Shown here piece by piece: positions 1 through 6,947 of a stretch of DNA of 6,947 nt. The DNA is taken from NCBI GenBank assembly GCA_003228395.1, contig QIDJ01000233.1:1-6947 (forward strand). The letters are read 5' to 3'. This DNA is from Flammeovirgaceae bacterium. Its GTDB lineage: Bacteria; Bacteroidota; Bacteroidia; Cytophagales; Cyclobacteriaceae. The notes beneath the pieces were generated by a model. The model saw only the letters and a program-made list of their open reading frames with translations. It was not told the origin of the DNA and made no database searches. Position 1 is the first letter of the stretch; each line of letters begins with the position of its first letter. The translations under genes and the position numbers were made by a program.

Positions 1-2955
1 AAACTGTATCAGAAATCAAAAATCCCTTCTTTGCTGTTTCATGCAGCTTTTATCGTAATCATTATCGGAGCAGCAGTTACACGCTTTTTCGGCTTTGAAG
101 GTATCATGCACATACGCGAAGGCGAGTCCTCCAATACCTATATATCTAATGAAATATATGTACAGGTAAATGTTACTAACGAAACCGATACTACCCATTA
201 CAAGAAAAATGTCCTGTTTTCGAACCTGGTTAAAAACAAATTCAATGCAAGTTTCGAATCCGGGTCCTCTCCGGTTTCTATTGAACTTAAGGCGTTTATT
301 CCCCGGGCATCCCAGGTTCTCACCGAGGACCCTGAGGGCAATACGTACCTGACTTTAGTGATTTCAGGACCTTCCGGAAGGCAAAATAAATTTATACGGG
401 AAAATGAGGTTGCCGATATCGGGGGTATTCATTTGAGTTTTGGAGATACCACCCATGCGGATGGCATCCATGTAATTGTTGACAACGGGAACCTGTTATT
501 CAGGGCCCCGGCTCCGATCAGTTATATGTCGATGAATACACAGGAACAGGGTGAATTGGAAAGTAATATTTTCCATCCGTTTCAGATGCGGAATCTCTAC
601 ACCGTAAATGGAGTTAATTTCGTGTTATCGGATTTTACTCCCAATGGAATACTAAAACTCGTTTCCATGCCTCAGGATGAAGGGGGGAATTATGATGCAG
701 TTGTTTTTTCCGTTTCGGATAATAGCGCTTCCGAAGAGGTGGTGGTTTTGGGAGGTAAAGGTATCATCGGCAAACCTGTAGCAACCGACATTTCAGGAAC
801 AAATGTTTCAATCTCATACGGCTCCATTCTGCAACAAATTCCTTTTACCGTCGAACTGGTTGACTTTCAACTGGACCGGTATCCGGGATCGGACAGCCCG
901 GCGTCATTTGCCAGTGAGGTGATTGTTCATGATAAGGAAAGAGGAATTATCAAACCGTTCCGGATTTTTATGAACAATATTCTGAATTACCGGGGATACC
1001 GGTTTTTTCAGGCCTCGTACGACAAGGATGAACAGGGTACCGTTCTGTCATTGAATCATGATTTCTGGGGCACGCTCATTACCTATATTGGATACATAAT
1101 GCTTGCAGCGGGCCTGATTGCCGTTATTTTTTCAAGAAACACACGTTTTTCACAATTATCCAAACTCATAAATGAGATCCACCATAAGCGAAAATCAATT
1201 ACAGCTGCAGTAGTCTTCATTATTGCCTTCACCAGTCTGAATCCTGATGCGCTGGCAACAGATACTGGTGTAAAAGCAGTTGACAAGGATCATGCCGCCA
1301 GGTTTGGCACATTATTGTATCAGAAAAATGATGGCCGTATGGTTCCGATAAATACACTGGCAAGCGACCTGGTACGAAAAATTACGAAAAAAAGCGTTTG
1401 GAAGGGATTGTCCCCGGAGCAGGTATTCCTCGGAATGATGGCTGACCCGGTAAATTGGCAGGGAACTCCAATGATCAAAATTGGTAATGACGATGTAAAG
1501 AATTTGCTGGGTATAAGTGTAAAATATGCCCGGTTTGATGATTTTTTTGACACACAGGGAAATTATAAGCTTAAAAATTATGTTGATGAAGTGTTTGCAA
1601 AGAACCCATCGGAACGCTCCAAATTCGATAAGGAAATTATTGCAGTGGATGAACGGGCCAACATCGCTTTTATGATCTATCAGGGTGCTTTTCTCAACGT
1701 ATTTCCTATCCCTGAACATTCAGAAAACAATTGGGTATCTCCCTTTGATGACCTGACCGGCATGAACAAGGATGACTCACTTTTCGTAAGAATTGTATTC
1801 ACCCAATATTTTAATTTACTTGCAGAAGCAGATTCTACCGGCAATTATAAAGAAGCCGACGATATTGTTATCGGTATCGGCAATTATCAGAAGCGCTACG
1901 GCGCTGAAGTGATGCCTCCGGCATTGAAAGTAAAGTTTGAAATTTTATATAACAAACTGTACTTATTTAAAAGATTGTTTCCCTACTATACATTGGTTGG
2001 ATTTATGCTGTTGATCGTGTTGTTTGCGGAACTCCTGAACCCACGTATTCAGCTGCGGAAAATCATCCTTTCTCTTGGGATACTGATTATTGCAGGCTTT
2101 GTTGTACATACTGCAGGGCTGATATTAAGGTGGTATATATCCGGCCATGCACCCTGGAGCAATGGCTTTGAATCTATGATTTATATTGCATGGACCGGGC
2201 TGTTGGCAGGTATTTTATTCAGGAAAAAATCTCCGATCACGTTGTCGGTTACAGCGATTCTTGCCGGCATCATATTAATGGTTGCGCATTTAAGCTGGAT
2301 GGATCCGGAAATAACAAACCTGGTGCCGGTACTGCGCTCCTACTGGCTTACCATACATGTATCGGCCATTACAGCAAGTTATGGATTTCTCGGACTGGGA
2401 GCTTTACTGGCATTTATGGGTCTGATCATCATGATACTTAAAAATAAGGAGAATCATCACCGGCTTGACCTTACGGTGCAGGAGTTAAGCTTCATTACAG
2501 AAATGACGCTTATTGCGGGACTGGTGTTGCTAACTATCGGTAATTTTCTCGGGGGCGTATGGGCCAATGAATCATGGGGCCGCTATTGGGGCTGGGACCC
2601 GAAAGAAACGTGGGCGCTTACAACAATTATTGTGTATGCCTTTATTTTACACATGCGTTTTATTCCGGGGCTCAAAGGATTCTTTGCATTCAATTTTGCT
2701 GCGGTAATCGGCTTCGGTTCGGTACTGATGACTTATTTTGGTGTTAATTTTTACCTGTCGGGCCTGCACTCCTACGCTAAAGGTGACCCGTTACCAGTAC
2801 CTACCTTTGTTTATTACATGGTATTTACTATTGGTCTGGTAAGCTTACTTGCGTGGTTTAACGATAACCGAACCCAGGATAAGGAATTAAAAACGCGTGG
2901 CGATTCATCTTTATCAACTACAGTGAATACAGAAGGCGAAAATTCCGTCAAATAA
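1..2955 (+). CDS. ccsBA: CcsBA (fused ResB-CcsA) System II cytochrome c synthase, 5' partial
   Basis: Inner-membrane protein that exports haem and ligates it to CXXCH motifs of apocytochromes c in the periplasm. The frame is open from base 1 and lacks the usual first helix, so the true start lies upstream; the TTG at 31 is internal. Numbering from base 1 (984 residues): helix with His14 at about 11-25; periplasmic ResB region to about 355, ending in NYRGYRFFQASYD (329-341); helix about 358-376; basic loop; signal-peptide-like helix 398-414; extra periplasmic region about 420-655; then a multi-helix CcsA domain (about 660-955) with the WWD motif WGRYWGWD (859-866). His786 and His923 flank the WWD motif and His884 lies between them. 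Their spacings (98 and 39) closely match the periplasmic and membrane haem-ligand histidines I recall from Helicobacter hepaticus CcsBA (761, 858, 897), and His14 would be the other membrane ligand (His83). The stop is 26 bases before the next gene. Family assignment is very secure; the role of the extra periplasmic region is unknown. Confidence 0.95.
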   Translation, partial: KLYQKSKIPSLLFHAAFIVIIIGAAVTRFFGFEGIMHIREGESSNTYISNEIYVQVNVTNETDTTHYKKNVLFSNLVKNKFNASFESGSSPVSIELKAFIPRASQVLTEDPEGNTYLTLVISGPSGRQNKFIRENEVADIGGIHLSFGDTTHADGIHVIVDNGNLLFRAPAPISYMSMNTQEQGELESNIFHPFQMRNLYTVNGVNFVLSDFTPNGILKLVSMPQDEGGNYDAVVFSVSDNSASEEVVVLGGKGIIGKPVATDISGTNVSISYGSILQQIPFTVELVDFQLDRYPGSDSPASFASEVIVHDKERGIIKPFRIFMNNILNYRGYRFFQASYDKDEQGTVLSLNHDFWGTLITYIGYIMLAAGLIAVIFSRNTRFSQLSKLINEIHHKRKSITAAVVFIIAFTSLNPDALATDTGVKAVDKDHAARFGTLLYQKNDGRMVPINTLASDLVRKITKKSVWKGLSPEQVFLGMMADPVNWQGTPMIKIGNDDVKNLLGISVKYARFDDFFDTQGNYKLKNYVDEVFAKNPSERSKFDKEIIAVDERANIAFMIYQGAFLNVFPIPEHSENNWVSPFDDLTGMNKDDSLFVRIVFTQYFNLLAEADSTGNYKEADDIVIGIGNYQKRYGAEVMPPALKVKFEILYNKLYLFKRLFPYYTLVGFMLLIVLFAELLNPRIQLRKIILSLGILIIAGFVVHTAGLILRWYISGHAPWSNGFESMIYIAWTGLLAGILFRKKSPITLSVTAILAGIILMVAHLSWMDPEITNLVPVLRSYWLTIHVSAITASYGFLGLGALLAFMGLIIMILKNKENHHRLDLTVQELSFITEMTLIAGLVLLTIGNFLGGVWANESWGRYWGWDPKETWALTTIIVYAFILHMRFIPGLKGFFAFNFAAVIGFGSVLMTYFGVNFYLSGLHSYAKGDPLPVPTFVYYMVFTIGLVSLLAWFNDNRTQDKELKTRGDSSLSTTVNTEGENSVK

Positions 2956-2981
2956 TCCGTTGTTACCCCCAAAATATTAAA

Positions 2982-4775
2982 GTGGTAGAAAAACAATTTT
3001 TTAAACAACGCTTTCACGAGTTTGATTCTTTAACCCGAAACTTACAAGGAAAGTACAAATACATTGCCTTTCTACGGGTAGCGGTTTTTCTCAGCGGGTT
3101 CGTTGCAGCCATAATTTTTGCCAACAACAGAGATGCATCGCTTACTTTTCTGGCATTGTTTATTTCCGGCGTACTGTTTCTGTTTCTGGTTTACCACCAC
3201 AATAAGATCAGGTACAAAAGGGATCAGGCAAAGTTTATAGCGAAAATTAATGGGCAGGAGATAAAACGCCTGGAAGGAGATATTTACGGATTCGATACCG
3301 GATCTGAATTTATAGATGACCGTCATCCTTACTCCTCTGACCTGGATATATTTGGGAAGCATTCGCTGTATCAGTTGGTAAACAGGGCATCAACTACACC
3401 CGGCAGGGTAAAAATTGCATCATGGTTTAGTAATTGTGCACCCCGTGAGGAGCTTATATCCAGACAGGAAGCCGTAAAGGAGCTGGCGCCGGAAACAGAC
3501 TGGCGGCAGGAATTCCAGGCGTCTGCCATGCACTACAACCAGTCAGATTCCGATATTACGGGCTTCTATGAATGGCTCCAAACACCCTCACGTGTATATT
3601 CCAATACATTGTTAAACGGGCTAAAAATTTTACTTCCGGGTATAACACTGACAACGCTTGCAGGGCTTATCTGGTTTCAATTGCCCTATTACTGGTTTGT
3701 CCTTTCATTATTTCTGAACGGGCTGGTGTTAAGCAAAGTATTTCAACTTGCGAAAACTACCGGAGATTACACCTCAAAAAGTTTACAGGATATAAAAGCA
3801 TTTTACATACTTATTATCAAAACAGAGCAAAAAGATTTTCGATGCGGATATTTGCGTGATCTTCAAAAAAACCTGGAAGAAACCAATATGTTAGCATCCG
3901 GTCAGATACGCCTGCTTAAGCAATATCTGCAATGGTTTGAAGCACGGACTAACAGTTTTTATTTCCTTCTGAATCTTATGTTTTTGCTTGATATCCATTT
4001 ATTGTCGAAGGCCGAAAGATGGAAGGAGGCTAATAATAACAGGGTACCTGCCTGGATAGACGCCATAGCCACTCTCGAAGCGGTATGCAGTCTTGCAGGT
4101 AGTTTATTTACGCATGACGATTTTAACCTTCCTGAAATTGGTGTTGCTTATAAACTAGAGATTTCAGAAGGAGGCCATCCGCTGATTGCCCGAAAAGAAC
4201 GAATTTGTAATAATTTTGTGATGGAGGGCAAAGGCACATCCATCATTATCACCGGCTCCAATATGTCAGGTAAAAGCACATTTCTCCGGACCCTGGGCAT
4301 AAACATGGTGCTGGGTCTTGCAGGAGGACCGGTATGTGCAAATAAAGCTATGATCCCTTATGTCAGATTATTTTCGGGAATGCGTACTACGGATAATCTT
4401 GAAAAACATATTTCATCTTTTTATGCAGAACTTAAACGTATCAGGCAACTACTAGACTTACTTGAGTCATCAGATGCACCTGTGTTTTATCTGTTGGATG
4501 AAATTTTAAAGGGAACAAATTCGAAAGACAGGCATAAAGGGGCAGAAGCGCTTATATATCAATTGGCTGTTAATAATTGCATGGGATTAGTTTCTACACA
4601 TGACATTACACTGGGAGAATTAGCCGAGGAGACAGATCACGTTTCGAACTTTAATTTTTCAAGCAAAATCATTCATAACGAAATTGTATTTGACTACAAG
4701 ATCAATCAGGGTATTTGTAAAAGCTTTAATGCCAGCAAGTTGATGGAAAATATGGGCATTATTTTTCCTTCCTGA
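2982..4775 (+). CDS. Membrane-anchored MutS-family ATPase, no mismatch-recognition domain
   Basis: A 597-residue protein with a MutS-type ABC ATPase domain at its C-terminus. Visible motifs are Walker A GSNMSGKST (425-433), signature-like SSFYAEL (478-484), Walker B VFYLLDE (501-507) followed by GTNSKD, and the switch histidine in STHD (538-541). Upstream is a MutS core/lever-like region beginning near DLDIFGKHSLYQLVNRASTT (120-139). Hydrophobic segments at about 27-46, 52-70, 213-231 and 235-254 predict two membrane hairpins. The N-terminal mismatch-binding domain with its Phe-x-Glu motif, the C-terminal helix-turn-helix extension and an Smr nuclease domain are all absent, so classical mismatch repair is unlikely. 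Such proteins are widely annotated as MutS in Bacteroidota, but I know of no established function. The GTG start is chosen because the frame has no ATG before residue 183, which lies past the first two helices and the start of the core. It follows ccsBA after 26 bases, so co-transcription is plausible. ATPase family is sure; substrate and role are not. Confidence 0.9.
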   Translation: MVEKQFFKQRFHEFDSLTRNLQGKYKYIAFLRVAVFLSGFVAAIIFANNRDASLTFLALFISGVLFLFLVYHHNKIRYKRDQAKFIAKINGQEIKRLEGDIYGFDTGSEFIDDRHPYSSDLDIFGKHSLYQLVNRASTTPGRVKIASWFSNCAPREELISRQEAVKELAPETDWRQEFQASAMHYNQSDSDITGFYEWLQTPSRVYSNTLLNGLKILLPGITLTTLAGLIWFQLPYYWFVLSLFLNGLVLSKVFQLAKTTGDYTSKSLQDIKAFYILIIKTEQKDFRCGYLRDLQKNLEETNMLASGQIRLLKQYLQWFEARTNSFYFLLNLMFLLDIHLLSKAERWKEANNNRVPAWIDAIATLEAVCSLAGSLFTHDDFNLPEIGVAYKLEISEGGHPLIARKERICNNFVMEGKGTSIIITGSNMSGKSTFLRTLGINMVLGLAGGPVCANKAMIPYVRLFSGMRTTDNLEKHISSFYAELKRIRQLLDLLESSDAPVFYLLDEILKGTNSKDRHKGAEALIYQLAVNNCMGLVSTHDITLGELAEETDHVSNFNFSSKIIHNEIVFDYKINQGICKSFNASKLMENMGIIFPS

Positions 4776-4838
4776 TATTCTTTCATAAGGTTTTCTGTTT
4801 TTTTTACTATTTTTATTCCAAATATTGATTCAATTTCA
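4776..4838. other. AT-rich intergenic gap, possible weak promoter region
   Basis: This is the largest gap between genes in the window. It contains a run of eight T and further T-rich sequence. TATTTTTA at 4808-4815 resembles the Bacteroidota -7 element TAnnTTTG except in its last base, but no TTG lies at the expected distance upstream. ATTGATTCAAT at 4824-4834 is a short near-palindrome just before the next start. These features are compatible with a promoter for the terB-like/purK/purE group but do not demonstrate one. Confidence 0.25.
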
Positions 4839-5225
4839 ATGCTTACAGACAATCATTTTAATAATGGACTTCTGTTGCTTTCTTACTTAGTCATTGCCGC
4901 AGACGGAGTACTGGATGAGTCAGAGGGAGAAGCGCTGAGAAAGATATGCCAACAGGAAGGTATATCTGCTGAATATCTCGGAAATTTTATCAGGTATGCC
5001 AAAGTGCTTCCTGAAAAAGAAGTATATAAAAAGGCGCTGGAAGAAATAGAAATGTGTGGGGATGAAGAAAAACTCCGGGCATTCGGTTGGCTCTACAGAA
5101 TATCGGAAGTTGACGGCAAAGTGCATGTTAAGGAAATCAGGTTCCTGATGTACTCATTAAAAAAAGCCGGGATCGAATTTGAAGATATCATTACCGCCAA
5201 AGAAAAGTTGCCTGCACTTTTCTAA
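4839..5225 (+). CDS. TerB-like small helical protein, function unknown
   Basis: A 128-residue protein, predicted soluble and almost all helical, with no signal peptide or membrane segment. It shows two related halves, each with a DG-x5-E motif: ADGVLDESE (residues 21-29, D22/G23/E29) and VDGKVHVKE (91-99, D92/G93/E99), each followed by an amphipathic helix ending near Gly-Ile (KICQQEGI, 35-42; SLKKAGI, 106-112). This acidic twin-motif pattern is typical of the TerB/DjlA-N-terminal-like superfamily, in which acidic residues have been proposed to bind metal. The name reflects family resemblance only: no other tellurite-resistance (ter) genes are present, so a resistance role should not be assumed. 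ATG at 4839 is the only reasonable start; no Shine-Dalgarno sequence precedes it. It ends 12 bases before purK and is probably expressed with it. Confidence 0.72.
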   Translation: MLTDNHFNNGLLLLSYLVIAADGVLDESEGEALRKICQQEGISAEYLGNFIRYAKVLPEKEVYKKALEEIEMCGDEEKLRAFGWLYRISEVDGKVHVKEIRFLMYSLKKAGIEFEDIITAKEKLPALF

Positions 5226-5237
5226 TTATCTCCTGTA

Positions 5238-6377
5238 ATGTATAAACGATTCGTTGAAACCCGCATTGGCATTTTGGGAGGCGGCCAATTGGGACGAATG
5301 CTGATACAGGCAGGAATTGATTTTAACCTCAATATTGCCATCCTTGACCCCGATCCTGATGCCCCCTGCCGGGCGTTGACAAATCGCTTTTCAACCGGCA
5401 AACTCACTGACTTCGAAACGGTGTACCGGTTTGGAAAAGTATGTGACCTGATTACCATAGAAATCGAGAATGTGAATGTAGCGGCGTTGAAAAAATTACA
5501 GAGGGAAGGGAAGGAAGTATATCCGCAGCCGGAAATCATACGCCTGATTCAGGACAAGGTAGCACAAAAATTATTTTACGTGGAGCATGATATTCCAACA
5601 GCTCCCTATGAAATTGTAAACAATGCCTCTGAAGTACGGGCTATGAAAAACTGGATACCGATGGTTAATAAGTTAGCGCGGGAAGGATACGACGGACGGG
5701 GCGTGTGTGTTATAAATACTCCGGAGCAGCTTGACGAGGCATTTGATGAAAAAGGGTTGATCGAACGGTTTATCGATTTCGAAAAAGAAATATCCGTTAT
5801 TGTAGCACAAAACCAATCAGGAGAAATTATGTCGTTTCCGGCAGTAGAACTGGTATTTCATCCTGAACATAACCTTGTGGATTACCTGTTCTCGCCGGCT
5901 GACATTACAGGTGATATTGCTACACGGGCAAAAGAAACCGCGGAACGAGTGATAAAAACCCTTGGGATGACGGGCCTGCTGGCTGTAGAAATGTTTGTCA
6001 CCAGGGAGGGTGAAGTACTGGTAAATGAGATTGCTCCCCGCACACATAACAGCGGACATCAAACCATTGAAGGTAATATCACCTCTCAGTTTGAACAGCA
6101 CTGGCGTTCTATTCTGAATATGCCTCTGGGAGATACTGAAGTTGTGATACCCACTGCAATGGTAAACCTGCTTGGGGCGGAGGGGTTTAATGGGTTAGCC
6201 AGGTACGAGGGCATCAATGAAGTACTTAAAATCGAAGGAACTCATGTACATTTGTATGGGAAACGGGATACCAGGCCTTTCAGAAAGATGGGGCATGTTA
6301 CTATCACAGACAGGTATCCCGAAAGACTGAAAGCTAAAGTTGAATTTGTTAAGAAAACATTAAAAGTAATATCATGA
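5238..6377 (+). CDS. purK: N5-carboxyaminoimidazole ribonucleotide synthase PurK
   Basis: Cytosolic ATP-grasp enzyme of de novo purine synthesis. It converts 5-aminoimidazole ribonucleotide, ATP and bicarbonate to N5-CAIR, the substrate of PurE. The 379 residues show the family order: an N-terminal Rossmann-like domain with GILGGGQLGRM (11-21) and EIENVN (75-80); an ATP-grasp domain starting near QDKVAQK (105-111), with the loop KLAREGYDGRG (145-155), ERFIDFEKEISV (176-187) and the metal/phosphate-binding segment NEIAPRTHNSGH (263-274); and a C-terminal domain ending with KMGHVTI (350-356). Length is near the family norm of roughly 350-380. The ATP-grasp loop has Glu150 where many homologues have Gly (GGYDG), probably a lineage variant. 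ATG at 5238 leaves nine residues before the glycine-rich motif. Its TGA overlaps the purE start in ATGA, indicating translational coupling. Assignment is secure. Confidence 0.96.
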   Translation: MYKRFVETRIGILGGGQLGRMLIQAGIDFNLNIAILDPDPDAPCRALTNRFSTGKLTDFETVYRFGKVCDLITIEIENVNVAALKKLQREGKEVYPQPEIIRLIQDKVAQKLFYVEHDIPTAPYEIVNNASEVRAMKNWIPMVNKLAREGYDGRGVCVINTPEQLDEAFDEKGLIERFIDFEKEISVIVAQNQSGEIMSFPAVELVFHPEHNLVDYLFSPADITGDIATRAKETAERVIKTLGMTGLLAVEMFVTREGEVLVNEIAPRTHNSGHQTIEGNITSQFEQHWRSILNMPLGDTEVVIPTAMVNLLGAEGFNGLARYEGINEVLKIEGTHVHLYGKRDTRPFRKMGHVTITDRYPERLKAKVEFVKKTLKVIS

Positions 6378-6895
6378 CGGCTCCAAAAGTTGGTATTATA
6401 ATGGGCAGTAAATCAGATCTGAAAGTAATGTCAGAGGCTGCTGAAATACTTGAGGAACTCAACGTACCTTTTGAAGTTACTATTGTTTCGGCACACCGTA
6501 CCCCGCATCGCATGATCAAATATGCCGAAGCGGCCAGGGAAAGAGGATTGAAAGTAATCATTGCCGGAGCCGGTGGCGCGGCACATCTGCCGGGAATGGT
6601 GGCCTCTCTGACAACATTACCAGTGGTTGGAGTTCCTGTAAAATCCAGGAATTCCATTGATGGATGGGATTCCATTTTGTCCATATTGCAAATGCCCGCA
6701 GGTATTCCTGTGGCAACGGTCGCATTGGATGGAGCAAAAAATGCCGGCCTCATTGCAGCGCGCATTGTCGGCAGTTATGAGGAAGAAGTAGCAAAAGCTT
6801 TGCGCCAATACAAGGAAGAATTAAAAGGTAAGGTGGAAAATGCTGCCCGCGACATGGAGCAACACGGATATAAAGGTAGTAACATCGGGTTTTAG
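6374..6895 (+). CDS. purE: N5-CAIR mutase PurE (class I)
   Basis: Cytosolic enzyme that moves the carboxylate of N5-CAIR from nitrogen to carbon, giving CAIR for the next purine step; class I members form octamers. The 173 residues include GSKSD (11-15) for nucleotide/phosphate binding, SAHRTP (39-44) with the catalytic histidine at 41, AGAGGAAHLPGM (64-75), and GVPV (86-89) followed by DSILSILQMPAGIPVAT (99-115). Length matches bacterial class I PurE (about 160-175). Adjacency to purK supports class I, because class II enzymes use AIR and CO2 directly and do not need PurK. The start overlaps the purK stop by 4 bases and lacks a recognisable Shine-Dalgarno sequence, so translation is probably coupled. 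Assignment is secure. Confidence 0.97.
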   Translation: MTAPKVGIIMGSKSDLKVMSEAAEILEELNVPFEVTIVSAHRTPHRMIKYAEAARERGLKVIIAGAGGAAHLPGMVASLTTLPVVGVPVKSRNSIDGWDSILSILQMPAGIPVATVALDGAKNAGLIAARIVGSYEEEVAKALRQYKEELKGKVENAARDMEQHGYKGSNIGF

Positions 6896-6947
6896 CTATA
6901 CACGCTTACGTATGTCAGGTCCTGATGTATTTCTTCCTGAATGCGGT
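6896..6947. other. 3' edge of window, unresolved
   Basis: These 52 bases follow purE and are too short to assign. Three readings stay open to the edge: a + strand start at ATG 6912 (MSGPDVFLPECG, 16 bases after purE), a minus-strand C-terminus ending HQDLTYVSVYS with a stop overlapping the purE end, and a second minus-strand C-terminus ending NTSGPDIRKRV. I cannot choose between them from the sequence shown. Confidence 0.3.
6910..6930 (+). terminator. Possible hairpin downstream of purE
   Basis: As + strand RNA, GUAUGUCAG (6910-6918) can pair with CUGAUGUAU (6922-6930) around the 3-base loop GUC, giving 9 pairs of which three are G-U wobbles. A pyrimidine-rich TTCTTCC follows. It begins 14 bases after the purE stop, a sensible place for a terminator. 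Against this, there is no proper U-tract, the stem is AU/GU-rich apart from its top, and an ATG at 6912 could instead begin a new gene. Low confidence. Confidence 0.25.

Noticed and set aside
31..33. TTG as the true start of ccsBA
   Set aside because: The frame is open to base 1 with plausible coding sequence (KLYQKSKIPS), and the family has at least one more helix before this point; the gene is simply cut by the window edge.
1312..1719. A 135-codon minus-strand open frame inside ccsBA
   Set aside because: It is antisense to strongly conserved-looking coding sequence, has an unusual Ile/Phe/Tyr-rich composition and shows no recognisable motif; it is a shadow of the + strand gene.
4745..4768. 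Hairpin GGAAAATA / TATTTTTCC near the end of the MutS-like gene, considered as a terminator
   Set aside because: It lies within the coding sequence, is almost all A-U with a bulge, and the T-run comes more than 20 bases later, so it does not have the shape of an intrinsic terminator.
4797..4815. T-rich run and TATTTTTA as a Bacteroidota promoter
   Set aside because: The -7-like element misses the final G and no TTG is present at a suitable upstream spacing, so it is not called as a promoter and is only mentioned in the gap entry.
4839..5225. A tellurite-resistance function for the TerB-like gene
   Set aside because: Only fold-level resemblance supports it; no terC, terD, terZ or other partners are in the window.
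6349..6765. A 138-codon minus-strand open frame across purE
   Set aside because: It lies opposite well-identified purE sequence, and its Ala/Pro/Met-rich composition reflects the complement of purE codons.

Overview
The window looks like an ordinary chromosomal stretch from a member of the Bacteroidota. The evidence is a fused ResB-CcsA cytochrome c maturation protein with the large inserted periplasmic region I associate with that phylum, a membrane-spanning MutS-like ATPase of a type common there, moderate-to-low GC, and no clear Shine-Dalgarno sequence before any of the starts. I cannot place it below phylum level from the sequence alone.

Layout: all five genes lie on the + strand and are tightly packed. 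(1) Bases 1-2955 hold a CcsBA (System II cytochrome c synthase) whose 5' end is cut off by the window edge. (2) After 26 bases, 2982-4775 encodes a 597-residue MutS-family ATPase with about four predicted membrane helices and no mismatch-recognition domain. (3) After a 63-base AT-rich gap, 4839-5225 encodes a small TerB-like all-helical protein. (4) Twelve bases later comes purK (5238-6377). (5) purE (6374-6895) overlaps it by 4 bases (ATGA). The last 52 bases hold a possible hairpin or the start of another gene; the evidence does not decide.

Function: CcsBA would move haem across the inner membrane and attach it to CXXCH apocytochromes. PurK and PurE are consecutive steps of de novo purine synthesis (AIR to N5-CAIR to CAIR) and are very probably co-translated. 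The MutS-like and TerB-like proteins have no established role, and nothing in the sequence links them to either pathway beyond co-direction and close spacing.

I found no RNA genes, mobile elements, CRISPR arrays or long repeats. I do not see a clearly new multi-gene system. The most interesting items are the membrane-anchored MutS-like ATPase and the signal-peptide-like junction with a large extra periplasmic domain inside CcsBA.
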